From an uncultured Collinsella sp. (lineage in GTDB: Bacteria; Actinomycetota; Coriobacteriia; Coriobacteriales; Coriobacteriaceae), in contig CAUDAE010000044.1 of the NCBI GenBank assembly GCA_958447445.1, forward strand, positions 1 through 13,125: DNA of 13,125 nt, in the 5' to 3' direction. Position numbers and translations under genes: made by a program. Shown here in pieces: positions 1 to 7,187 of this stretch. Under the pieces are notes generated by a model that did no database searches, had not been told where the DNA came from, and saw only the letters and a list, made by a program, of their open reading frames with translations. Each line of letters opens with the position of its first letter. The stretch's first letter is position 1.

Positions 1-120
1 GATTCGGTCGCACGGAGAGCATTTCCCAGTTGACAAAACTATAGGAACACCCCCCCTCGCGACGTGCAAAATCGCGAATATTCAGTGTCTCCCGATAGCG
101 CCGCGGCGCCTCGGAGAGCC

Positions 121-175
121 ATAAAAGCAAAAACGGCCCCGTTTTGGCGTTTTTAGAGCCAAAATGGAGGCCGTT
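121..175 (-). terminator. Rho-independent terminator of the transaldolase gene
   Basis: Positions 132-148 pair with 158-175 (17-18 bp, one bulged base and one G-U or mismatch pair) around a 9-nt loop. Read on the minus strand, the stem ends in GGCCGTT and runs into a T-rich tract opposite 121-131. No T tract follows the stem on the plus strand, so termination should act on minus-strand transcripts, meaning those leaving the transaldolase gene about 100 bp earlier. It lies entirely inside the 30-bp inverted repeats. Confidence 0.7.
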
Positions 176-191
176 CCGTGCTTCAACCAAG

Positions 192-229
192 TGGTAAAAG
201 CTGATAAAAGTTGGTAAAAGTTTTTACCA
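192..229. promoter_or_regulatory. Three 10-bp iterons plus an 18-bp dyad (operator-like)
   Basis: Three direct repeats lie head to tail with exact 10-bp spacing: TGGTAAAAGC, TGATAAAAGT and TGGTAAAAGT (192-221). The third forms the left half of a perfect dyad, TGGTAAAAGTTTTTACCA (212-229), with 8-bp arms and a 2-bp centre. A spacing of about one helical turn puts the copies on the same DNA face, as expected for cooperative protein binding. No convincing -35/-10 pair was found within the element, so what it would control is unknown. Confidence 0.45.
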
Positions 230-276
230 TGCTGAATATTCGCGATTTTGCACGTCGCGAGATGGGGTACCCTTAC

Positions 277-981
277 TTACGGCAGGATATGGAAGCCGAG
301 CGAGGCGATATCCTTGGCAAAGCCGCGGACGGTGTCGAGCGAGACCTCGTACGGGTCGCGGCCGATGTTCTTGCGCTTGGCCAGGATGCTGTTGGGCGCC
401 GTAATAATCTGGCAACCGCAGGCTTCGGCCTGATAGATGTTGATGAGCTCGCGCGTGGACGCCCACAGGACCTCGCAGTTGGGCTTGGCGGCGGCCTTCT
501 TGACCGACTCCGTCATAAACGGAATGGGATCGACGCCGGTATCGGCGATGCGGCCGGCAAAGAGCGAGATGATGGACGGCGTCTCGACGTCAACGGCCTC
601 GACCATCTCATCGACCTGCTTAGGCGTAAAGATGGTAGTGACGTTGACCTTGATGCCGTCGGCCGAAAGCTTGCGGACCAGCTCGGCGGTGGACTCGCCC
701 TTGGTGGTCACGCACGGAATCTTGACGTAGACGTTCTCGGCCCAGGTAGCGATCTCGCGGGCCTCGACCTCCATGGTCTCGACGTCGTCGGCAAAGACCT
801 CAAACGAGACGGACACATCGGTGATGTGAGTCAGGACCTCCTTGGCAAACGCGCGGTAATCCGTCACGCCGCCCTTCTTCATAAGGGACGGGTTGGTCGT
901 GAAACCCTGAACGCTGCCGTTCTCGTACATGTCGAGCATGCCCTCGAGGTTTGCACCGTCAGCGAACACCTTGATTGCCAT
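277..981 (-). CDS. tal: Transaldolase family protein (short, FSA/TalC-type)
   Basis: Predicted 234-aa cytosolic TIM-barrel aldolase. It would transfer a dihydroxyacetone unit between sugar phosphates in the non-oxidative pentose phosphate pathway, or act as a fructose-6-phosphate aldolase. Visible family marks are an early Asp (D8), the GFTTNPS segment, the Schiff-base lysine K87 in VYVKIPC, SLFAGRIADTG, WASTRE, and a late TAPNSIL segment. The length fits the short transaldolase/FSA class rather than the ~320-aa TalB class. The ATG at 981 is chosen over an in-frame upstream ATG at 1005 because AAAGGA lies just before it and homology begins at MAIKVFADG. The gene is followed by a minus-strand terminator. 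The 193-bp gap to the HAD gene suggests separate transcription. The family is secure; the choice between transaldolase and F6P aldolase cannot be made from sequence alone. Confidence 0.9.
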   Translation of the reverse strand: MAIKVFADGANLEGMLDMYENGSVQGFTTNPSLMKKGGVTDYRAFAKEVLTHITDVSVSFEVFADDVETMEVEAREIATWAENVYVKIPCVTTKGESTAELVRKLSADGIKVNVTTIFTPKQVDEMVEAVDVETPSIISLFAGRIADTGVDPIPFMTESVKKAAAKPNCEVLWASTRELINIYQAEACGCQIITAPNSILAKRKNIGRDPYEVSLDTVRGFAKDIASLGFHILP

Positions 982-1174
982 CTGCCTGATTCCTTTCGCT
1001 TGCATAAGGCCGGTAAACTGCTAAACACTTTACCTACGTTTATCAAGGCGTGAGCTGCGGTTTTTTATCTTCTCGGCGAACGGTATAAACACCTCAGTGT
1101 TTGGATTGATAAATCGATTGAGCATGCAAAAGCAAAGAGTCGCAGTTTGGGCAAACGTCAGAACGCGGGATTCA

Positions 1175-2002
1175 TTAGATGAGGCCGAAATGCTGCATCG
1201 CTGTGACGGTGCCGTCGTGTGCGACATCGTCGGTCACGTAGTCGGCGACCGCCTTGACCTCAGGCATGGCGTTGCCCATGGCGACAGCCGTCTCGACCGC
1301 AGCGAGCATGCCCAGGTCGTTACCCGAATCGCCGAAGCCAAAGGTGCGCGCATTTCCCTCGCGGCCCAGATACGCCAGCGCTCGCGCCACGCCCACGCCC
1401 TTGTCAATGCCCTTGGGGCTCAGCTCGCGATTCTGGCCACCGGTGTTGCACAGCTCAAACTCGCAATCGATAAAGCCGTCATCATTGGCTACGCGAGCCA
1501 AACTGGGCACACTGAGGCATACCTTGCCCACGTGCAGACTGCCGTCGACGCGCATTTCCTCGGTGCTGTGCACCACAGAAGTGCCGATCAGAGACGACTG
1601 CTCAACGCCCGCGGGTTCCAGGGCAAAAGTAGCCACGTTGGTCTCGAAAAAGGCCTCAATCCCTGCCGCGGCCATACGGCGCGCAAGCTCCTCGATAACG
1701 TCCTCGTCAAAGCAGTCCTCATGCACCACGCGACCCTCGACCTCGAGCGTGGCGCCCGCCATGGCAACGACACCCGCAGGCTCCAAAGCACGCAGGCCAT
1801 CGGCAATCAGCCACAAGGGACGACCCGTGCAGATAAACGCCTTGTGCCCTGCGTCGCGCAGACGATGAAACGCCTCGATCACCGCCTGCGAGGGGCGAAC
1901 CGCCGAAAAGTCCTTGTCGGTCATGTTGTCGGGATCGAACGACGTCAGCGTGCCGTCCACGTCAAAAAAGAGCACGGCAGAATCGGGGCACGCATCAATC
2001 AT
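1175..2002 (-). CDS. Cof-type HAD-IIB family hydrolase (sugar-phosphate or nucleotide phosphatase-like)
   Basis: Predicted 275-aa soluble haloacid-dehalogenase phosphatase. Motif I is FFDVDGTL, with nucleophile D14 and acid/base D16. Motif II is ICTGRP. Motif III is the Lys in SPKGIDKG. Motif IV is GFGDSGNDLGML, the Mg-binding acidic pair. The middle of the protein, between motifs II and III, is the type-IIB cap that sets substrate choice. Cof-like enzymes act on small phosphometabolites such as sugar phosphates, pyridoxal phosphate or flavin nucleotides; the substrate here cannot be told. The ATG at 2002 is preferred to an in-frame start at 2038 because AAAGGA sits about 8 nt upstream of it and the extra N-terminus lacks family character. 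It is transcribed divergently from rlmKL, with 75 bp between the start codons. Confidence 0.88.
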   Translation of the reverse strand: MIDACPDSAVLFFDVDGTLTSFDPDNMTDKDFSAVRPSQAVIEAFHRLRDAGHKAFICTGRPLWLIADGLRALEPAGVVAMAGATLEVEGRVVHEDCFDEDVIEELARRMAAAGIEAFFETNVATFALEPAGVEQSSLIGTSVVHSTEEMRVDGSLHVGKVCLSVPSLARVANDDGFIDCEFELCNTGGQNRELSPKGIDKGVGVARALAYLGREGNARTFGFGDSGNDLGMLAAVETAVAMGNAMPEVKAVADYVTDDVAHDGTVTAMQHFGLI

Positions 2003-2044
2003 ATGGGTTCCTTTCGGGGGCGAGAGTAAACGAAGCATCCATCA

Positions 2045-2050
2045 TATAAT
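2045..2050 (+). promoter_or_regulatory. Consensus -10 box, likely rlmKL promoter
   Basis: A perfect TATAAT lies 28 bp before the rlmKL start, in the short divergent gap. No good TTGACA-like -35 was found 16-18 bp upstream, so the promoter would rely on an activator or a weak -35. The opposite strand of the same place reads TATGAT, so a promoter for the HAD gene could overlap it. Confidence 0.45.
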
Positions 2051-2077
2051 GGAGCGACGCAACCAGAGAGGTCACCC

Positions 2078-4636
2078 ATGGAATTTTACGCAAGCTGCCC
2101 CGAGGGCTTTGAGTCTGCACTCGCCGATGAGCTTAAACGCCTCGGGCTTTCGCATGTTCGCCGGCTGAAGGGCCGCGCCACATTTGAGGGCGAGCTCGAA
2201 GAAGGCTACCGCGCCTGTCTGTGGTCACGCCTGGCGAGCCGTGTGTTCGTGGTACTCGGGCGCTTTGAGGCGCAGGATGCCGATGAACTGTACGACAGCG
2301 TTTACGACATCGCTTGGGAGACCATCATCCGCCCCGGCGCCACCATCGCCATCACCGCCCGCGGCGTGACCGAGCAGCTGCGCAACACGCGCTTCTCGGC
2401 CCTGCGCGCCAAGGACGCATTGTGCGACCGCTTGGCCGAAACCACGGGCCGTCGCGCCGATGTCGACGCCGCCGATCCCGATGTTCACCTGCTGCTTTCG
2501 CTGCGTCAGCGCCGCGCGAGCATCAGCCTGGACCTTTCGGGCGACCCGCTGTTCAAACGCCTGCCGCCCGCAGCGACCCGCGCCGGCGAGGGCGCGCACG
2601 TGCTGCGCCCCGACTACGCCGCCCTGGTGCTGGCGCAGGTCGGCTGGACCGCACTGTGCGAGCGCGAGTTGACGGCCGACGATTACGAGAACGAAGCCCT
2701 TCCCACGCTGATCGATGCCTCGTGCGCCGGCGGCGGTCTGCTGCTGGAGGCCGTGAACATTCTGACCGACCGCGCCCCGGGCGCCGCACGCGAGCGCTGG
2801 GGCTTTGAGGGCTGGCAGCTGCACGACGCCGCTCTGTGGGAGCAGCTGCTTGCCGAGGCGCGCGAGCGCGAGGCGGCAGCGCGCGAGCGCCAGGCACGCA
2901 TCGTGGCCGTAGACATCGACCCCTCCGCCCGCAAGACCGCCGAGCGCATGGTCAAGAGCGCTGGCTACAAGCGTTTTGTCGACTTTTGCGCCGCCAAGCC
3001 CGTCACCGTGCTGGACCATGCGGGCGCCGTCGCCGGTGCCGCCGTGGTCGCGGATACGACCGGGGCACCGCTTTGGCTCATGCACGGGGCCATGACGCTG
3101 ATCGGCGAGCTGCGTCGCGCGCCCGAGCTTACCGCCGGGCCGGTCGCCGCGCGCACCCGCGACGGATTGCTAGCCCGCGCGCTCCACGCCGAGCCCGAGC
3201 GCTCGATCGCCGTCATGCCCAATAACGAGGAGGCGGCTCTTGAGGTTTGGCCCTCGCTCGACCACGCCGCCGCGGCATTCGAAGCTGCGACCAGCGCAAA
3301 CACCGAGGAGCAGACCGCAGACGCTCAAGACGAAGCCGCCGACACCCCCACGTCCGAACCTGCCGCCACGCTCGACCTGGGCGACGGCAAGCCGCTGCCC
3401 GGGCTCATCCCCGAGTCCGAGCAGTTCGCCAACCGCCTGCGCAAGAATGCCCGCCTGCGCCGCAAGTGGGCAAAGCGCGAGGGCGTGAGCTGCTACCGCG
3501 TCTACGATGCCGACCTGCCCGATTACTCCGCCGCCATCGACCTGTACGAGGGTTGCCCGCAGACGCCGGGCCGCTGGCTCGTCATCGCCGAATACGCCGC
3601 GCCCAAGACCATCGACCCCGCGCTAGCCCAGGCCCGCATGCTCGACATTTTGGCCATCGCGCCGCGCATCCTAGATGTTCCCGCCGAGCATGTGCACGCC
3701 AAGGCCCGCATGCGTTCGCGCGGCGGCTCGCAGTACGGCAAGCAGGGCGCCGGCAAGGGCGGCTCGGGCGAGCGCGCCAACATCGCGCGTCGTCGCCTGC
3801 CGCTCATCGAAGAGGGCGGACTCACCTTTGCCGTCAACTTTGATGACTACCTGGATGTGGGCATCTTCTTGGATCACCGCGTCACCCGCAACCTGGTGCG
3901 CGAGCACGCCAAACAGGCACGCCGCTTCCTCAACCTGTTCGCCTACACCGGCACCGCCACATGCTATGCGGCCGACGGCGGCGTCGAGGAAACCGTGACA
4001 GTCGACCTTTCCAACACCTACCTGGACTGGGCCGAACGCAATATGCGCCAGAACGGCTTTGTTGGTCCGCAGCATCACTTTGTGCGCGACGACGTGCTCG
4101 CCTGGATTCGCGACCAGCGCCAGACGCGCAACCGCTGGGACTTGATTTTTGTCGACCCGCCCACGTTCTCGAACTCGTCCAAGATGGGCCGCCGCACCTG
4201 GGATGTCCAGCGTGACCATATTGAGCTTTTGGCCGGCGTATCGCGCCTGCTCGCGCAGGGTGGCCATGCCATCTTTAGCTGCAACTTGCGCGGCTTCCGC
4301 CCCGAGACACGCAAGCTCGCCCGCGCGGGCGTGGTGTTGGAGGACATTACGGCGCAGACCATCCCCGAGGATTTCGCGCGCAACCAGAAGGTGCACCACT
4401 GCTATATCGTGCGCCGCCTGCCCATTGAGGACGCCATGGCCGAGGTCGGCTTTAGCGCCGAGGAGATTGCCGAGCGTGTCGAGGAGCTGCGCAACCCCGA
4501 GGCCCGCAAGCCCCGCGCGGCTGCACCTGCGCACGCGCAGACCGGCAACGGCAAGTCCAACTTTGCCGGCAAACCCTCCCCTGCCGGCAAGTCCAAAAAG
4601 AAGAAGTTCTACGCCAGCAAGCCCAAGGGCAAATAG
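2078..4636 (+). CDS. rlmKL: RlmKL-like 23S rRNA guanine methyltransferase (RlmK half intact, RlmL half degenerate)
   Basis: Predicted 852-aa fusion enzyme. In the family, RlmL makes m2G2445 and RlmK makes m7G2069 in 23S rRNA using S-adenosylmethionine. A THUMP-like RNA-binding region spans about residues 43-155. The RlmL-like domain keeps its family scaffold (TDRAPG...RWGFEGW..HD, then VDIDPSA). However, the SAM loop normally DPMCGSGT reads DASCAGGG (213-220), and the catalytic NPPY expected near 325-330 reads ADTTGAPL. An acidic low-complexity linker follows (about 400-435). The RlmK domain is well conserved: LNLFAYTGTAT (618-628), VDLSNTYLDWAERN and FVDPPTFSNSSKM (691-703). A Lys/Ala-rich tail covers about the last 45 residues. 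ATG 2078 has an AGAGG ribosome site about 6 nt upstream. I expect m7G activity and doubt m2G activity. Confidence 0.88.
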   Translation: MEFYASCPEGFESALADELKRLGLSHVRRLKGRATFEGELEEGYRACLWSRLASRVFVVLGRFEAQDADELYDSVYDIAWETIIRPGATIAITARGVTEQLRNTRFSALRAKDALCDRLAETTGRRADVDAADPDVHLLLSLRQRRASISLDLSGDPLFKRLPPAATRAGEGAHVLRPDYAALVLAQVGWTALCERELTADDYENEALPTLIDASCAGGGLLLEAVNILTDRAPGAARERWGFEGWQLHDAALWEQLLAEAREREAAARERQARIVAVDIDPSARKTAERMVKSAGYKRFVDFCAAKPVTVLDHAGAVAGAAVVADTTGAPLWLMHGAMTLIGELRRAPELTAGPVAARTRDGLLARALHAEPERSIAVMPNNEEAALEVWPSLDHAAAAFEAATSANTEEQTADAQDEAADTPTSEPAATLDLGDGKPLPGLIPESEQFANRLRKNARLRRKWAKREGVSCYRVYDADLPDYSAAIDLYEGCPQTPGRWLVIAEYAAPKTIDPALAQARMLDILAIAPRILDVPAEHVHAKARMRSRGGSQYGKQGAGKGGSGERANIARRRLPLIEEGGLTFAVNFDDYLDVGIFLDHRVTRNLVREHAKQARRFLNLFAYTGTATCYAADGGVEETVTVDLSNTYLDWAERNMRQNGFVGPQHHFVRDDVLAWIRDQRQTRNRWDLIFVDPPTFSNSSKMGRRTWDVQRDHIELLAGVSRLLAQGGHAIFSCNLRGFRPETRKLARAGVVLEDITAQTIPEDFARNQKVHHCYIVRRLPIEDAMAEVGFSAEEIAERVEELRNPEARKPRAAAPAHAQTGNGKSNFAGKPSPAGKSKKKKFYASKPKGK

Positions 4637-4640
4637 ACAA

Positions 4641-4707
4641 AGTTGCGGTGGAATAGTTCCTAAAAATGCCTGGCAAGGGCCTAAACAGGAACTATTTCAC
4701 CGCAACT
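4641..4707. repeat. Long palindrome (21-bp arms, 25-bp loop) between convergent genes
   Basis: The arms at 4641-4661 and 4687-4707 are reverse complements at 20 of 21 positions. It sits 4 bp after the rlmKL stop and 24 bp from the end of the convergent response-regulator gene. No convincing T tract follows on either strand, so it is not a standard intrinsic terminator. It could still stall or stabilise transcripts from both sides, or be a copy of a dispersed palindromic repeat. Confidence 0.7.
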
Positions 4708-4731
4708 CATATTGGGATGGTGGTTGGCGAT

Positions 4732-5445
4732 CTAGCCTTGGGTGACCAATCGGTAACCGATACCCACATGCGTTTGAATATAGCGCGGATGCGCGGGGTC
4801 GGACTCGATCTTCTTACGCAACGTGCCCATAAAGACGCGCAGGCTCGCCAGGTCGCTCTTGGTTGCCGTGCCCCAAATCTCGTGCAGGATAGACTGGTGC
4901 GTGAGCACCTTGTCGGCGTTATGCGCCAGCAGGCATAGCAGTTTGTACTCGATCGGCGTCAGATGCAGCTCCTCGCCATCCATCGTGGCGATGCCGGCAT
5001 CAAAATCGATATGCAGCTCACCGGTATCGAACGAGCCCTCGGAGGCAACGCCGCCCGTTTGCGCATACGAAAGGCGCCTGAGTGTCGTACGAATGCGCGC
5101 GAGCAGCTCCTCGACCGAAAACGGCTTGGTCAGGTAGTCGTCGGCGCCAGCATCGAGCGCGCGAATCTTGTCCGCATCCTCGCTGCGCGCCGAGACCACA
5201 ATGATCGGCATGCCCGACCATGCGCGCACCGACTCCACCACCTTGACGCCGTCCATATCGGGCAGGCCCAGATCGAGCAGCACAATGCTCGGCGCCTGCG
5301 ACGAGGCGGCGGCGATGGCGGCATGGGCGGTCTCCACGGCCATATGGCGCAAGCCGTGCGTCTCAAGCGCGGCAACGATAAGGTTGCGGACAGCGGGATC
5401 GTCCTCAACGACCAAGATGAGCGGTTTTACGGCAGAGTTCGGCAC
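4732..5445 (-). CDS. kdpE: KdpE-like OmpR/PhoB-family response regulator
   Basis: Predicted 237-aa transcription factor, phosphorylated by the kinase just upstream. The receiver domain (about 8-122) has the acidic pair D15/D16, phospho-acceptor D58 in LLDLGLPDMDG, S85 and K107 in YLTKPF. The C-terminal winged helix (about 135-237) contains LTPIEYKLL, RVFMGTLRKKIE and GIGYRLV, closely resembling KdpE. The GTG at 5443-5445 is preferred because AAGGAG lies 7 nt upstream and it begins 4 bp after the kinase stop. An upstream in-frame ATG at 5472 would overlap the kinase and lacks this site. The arrangement indicates co-transcription and probable translational coupling. No kdpFABC genes are in the window, so the nearby kup is a plausible but unproven target. 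Confidence 0.88.
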   Translation of the reverse strand: MPNSAVKPLILVVEDDPAVRNLIVAALETHGLRHMAVETAHAAIAAASSQAPSIVLLDLGLPDMDGVKVVESVRAWSGMPIIVVSARSEDADKIRALDAGADDYLTKPFSVEELLARIRTTLRRLSYAQTGGVASEGSFDTGELHIDFDAGIATMDGEELHLTPIEYKLLCLLAHNADKVLTHQSILHEIWGTATKSDLASLRVFMGTLRKKIESDPAHPRYIQTHVGIGYRLVTQG

Positions 5446-5449
5446 AGCG

Positions 5450-7075
5450 CTACTCCTTATCAAACGAAACATCGGCGGCGGGAAGCTCAATCGTAAAGAC
5501 CGAGCCGTGCGGATCCGCCGCGGCAACCTCTATGCTACCGCCATGAGCCAACGCAATGGAGCGGCAAAGCGAAAGACCCAGGCCAACGCTACGGTGGCTG
5601 TCGGCCAGACCATGGTTGGCGGTGTAGAACGACTCAAAGATGCGCTCGCGATCCTCGGGCGCAATACCCGGACCGTCATCGGCAACCGAGCACGCCACGC
5701 GTCCATCGTCGACGCTAATCGAAATCATGATATGCGAGCCTGCGGGCGTATAGGTGATGGCGTTGTTCACCAGATTGACCACCAGCTGCACCATCAGGCG
5801 CGCGTCTACATTGACGAGCGCCGGTTCATCGCACGCCACAACCTTAAGGTCGTGCTCGCGCACGGCAGGGTTCACGTGACGCAGCGCCTCCTCGACGATA
5901 TCGTCCATGAGCTCGAGCGTGGTCGACAGGCGCATGCCGCCGCCCTCGAGCTTGGTGATGGCGAGCAGGTTCTCGACGGTGGCGTTGAGCCATTGCGCAT
6001 CCGAGCGAATGGACAGGAGCAGGCCGCGGCGCGTTTGGGCGTCGAGCACGGCGGTGCCGGTCGAGCCCTGGTCGAGCAGCACGTCGGCATTGCCCGAAAT
6101 ACTGGTGAGCGGCGTGCGCAGATCGTGCGAGATGGAACGAAGCAGGTTGGCGCGCAGCTGTTCGTTTTTGGCGAGTACCGCCGCTTCTTCGCGGGCTTCC
6201 ATGGCGCGAGCGCGATCGAGCGCCAGCTCGCCTTCGCTCACGATGGCATCGGCAAGTGTCCGTTCCTCATGCGTCACTACGTCGGGCTCGGCAACGATAG
6301 CCAGCACGCCCACCACCGAGGCGGGGTTGCCCGAGCGCGCAAAGCCGTCGCCTGTGCGAACCGTCAGGTAGATGCCATAAAACGCCGAGCCACCATAGGT
6401 GGCATCGAGCGGCGTTCCCACATAGGCGGACGCCGAGAGCCGCGGTGGCATCTGCGGCGCCAGCTCGTGCACCGGCGCGGCATCGCCCACGGCCGTGTAT
6501 GTCGCACGCGGCAGCAGGTCATCGCCCTCGGCGTCGGCGCTGTACCACACGACAGGGCAGCCCGAAAGACGCGCCAGCTGCGTGGCCATGGCGTGAACGA
6601 TCTGATGCTGATCGGCGCACCGCTGCAGCATGCGGTTGGTCTCGAGCACCATATGCGTGCGGCGATCGCTGGCGGCAGCCTGTGCCAAGGCGCGGCGCAG
6701 GGCCAACGCAATCGAGCTCGACACAAGCGAGACCACGAACATGATGAAGAACATGCCGGGATAGCCGCGGTCGATAAGCGACAGCGAGTAGCGCGGGTCG
6801 ACAAACAAGAAGTTGTAGAGCGCCACGGCGGCAGCCGAGCTCAGCAAGCAATACAGACGACTCCAGGTAAAGAATGCGCACAGCTGAACGGCGAACACAT
6901 AGACGATCATGATGCTCGGCGCGAGACCCGGATGGTCGAGCAGCGCGCCCACAATCGTCGCCGCGACCAGCAGCCCCACCGATACGCAGGCGTCATACAG
7001 AGGAGTGCGGCGCGTCAGCGTTGTGCGCCGCCACCAAAAGCTATCGGCAATATCGCCGTCCGTACGGACGTCCAT
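5450..7075 (-). CDS. kdpD: KdpD-like sensor histidine kinase lacking the N-terminal KdpD/USP region
   Basis: Predicted 541-aa inner-membrane kinase. Four hydrophobic segments lie at about 29-48, 52-71, 74-93 and 105-127 (DUF4118-like). A GAF-like region follows at about 140-290, then the dimerisation domain with H317 in SHDLRTPLTSI. The ATPase domain has the N box VNLVNNAITYTP (about 433-443), VADDGPGI, the F box ERIFESFY and GLGLSLCRSI. Full KdpD is near 900 residues and starts with a Walker-A KdpD domain and a USP domain; neither is present, because the protein begins just before the first membrane segment. In KdpD those domains affect potassium, nucleotide or c-di-AMP sensing, so the input here must differ. 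The start lies 29 nt after a hairpin and T tract. The partner regulator follows directly. The gene symbol reflects the family only. Confidence 0.85.
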   Translation of the reverse strand: MDVRTDGDIADSFWWRRTTLTRRTPLYDACVSVGLLVAATIVGALLDHPGLAPSIMIVYVFAVQLCAFFTWSRLYCLLSSAAAVALYNFLFVDPRYSLSLIDRGYPGMFFIMFVVSLVSSSIALALRRALAQAAASDRRTHMVLETNRMLQRCADQHQIVHAMATQLARLSGCPVVWYSADAEGDDLLPRATYTAVGDAAPVHELAPQMPPRLSASAYVGTPLDATYGGSAFYGIYLTVRTGDGFARSGNPASVVGVLAIVAEPDVVTHEERTLADAIVSEGELALDRARAMEAREEAAVLAKNEQLRANLLRSISHDLRTPLTSISGNADVLLDQGSTGTAVLDAQTRRGLLLSIRSDAQWLNATVENLLAITKLEGGGMRLSTTLELMDDIVEEALRHVNPAVREHDLKVVACDEPALVNVDARLMVQLVVNLVNNAITYTPAGSHIMISISVDDGRVACSVADDGPGIAPEDRERIFESFYTANHGLADSHRSVGLGLSLCRSIALAHGGSIEVAAADPHGSVFTIELPAADVSFDKE

Positions 7076-7092
7076 CAGCGCCCCGCCCCTCT

Positions 7093-7157
7093 CTCAAAAA
7101 CAAAAACCACCACAAAGGGGACAGGCACCTTTGTGGTGGTTTCCCTTGTGGTGGTTC
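7093..7157 (-). terminator. Hairpin with U-rich tract plus a third repeat arm, upstream of the kinase gene
   Basis: The arms 7104-7118 and 7128-7142 are perfect 15-bp complements around a 9-nt loop. On the minus strand the stem is followed by TTTTTGTTTTT, as in an intrinsic terminator for the upstream kup and small-gene transcript. A further copy of the upstream arm (11 bp, 7146-7156) lies directly before it, so two upstream copies could compete for the same downstream arm. The structure leaves only about 29 nt to the kinase start codon. The stem and loop sequence also resembles dispersed palindromes that I recall from related genomes. Confidence 0.6.
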
Positions 7158-7187
7158 CAAGTGTATAGCCTTTGCAACCGGCGGTCG

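Larger units (their letters stand above)
56..261. repeat. 206-bp element bounded by perfect 30-bp inverted repeats (MITE-like or invertible segment)
   Basis: The arms at 56-85 and 232-261 are exact reverse complements over 30 bp and enclose 146 bp. Allowing two mismatches, the match continues outward for five more base pairs, to 49 and 268. Each arm contains a CGCGA-N9-TCGCG dyad and the 8-bp palindrome GAATATTC. The enclosed DNA holds a minus-strand terminator hairpin, three 10-bp iterons and a short dyad. No open reading frame of a transposase or recombinase is visible nearby. The right arm begins 16 bp beyond the transaldolase stop. Possible identities are a non-autonomous transposable element, a DNA segment inverted by a recombinase encoded elsewhere, or a paired protein-binding site. 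The repeat itself is certain; its nature is not. Confidence 0.8.

Noticed and set aside
30..46. TTGACA followed by TATAGG as a promoter
   Set aside because: TTGACA (30-35) is a perfect -35 hexamer, but TATAGG begins only 4 bp later, and nothing like a -10 box occurs at 16-18 bp.
211..1053. 280-codon plus-strand open frame across the transaldolase gene
   Set aside because: Its translation is low-complexity Asp/Leu/Gly/Arg and is antisense to a clear transaldolase.
1087..1102. AAACAC/GTGTTT 6-bp hairpin downstream of the HAD gene
   Set aside because: The stem is short and AT-rich, and no T tract follows on the minus strand, so it cannot be called a terminator.
5168..7168. 666-codon plus-strand open frame antisense to the kinase
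   Set aside because: Same cause: the opposite strand has a complete KdpD-like kinase with all boxes, and this frame has no recognisable domain or ribosome site.
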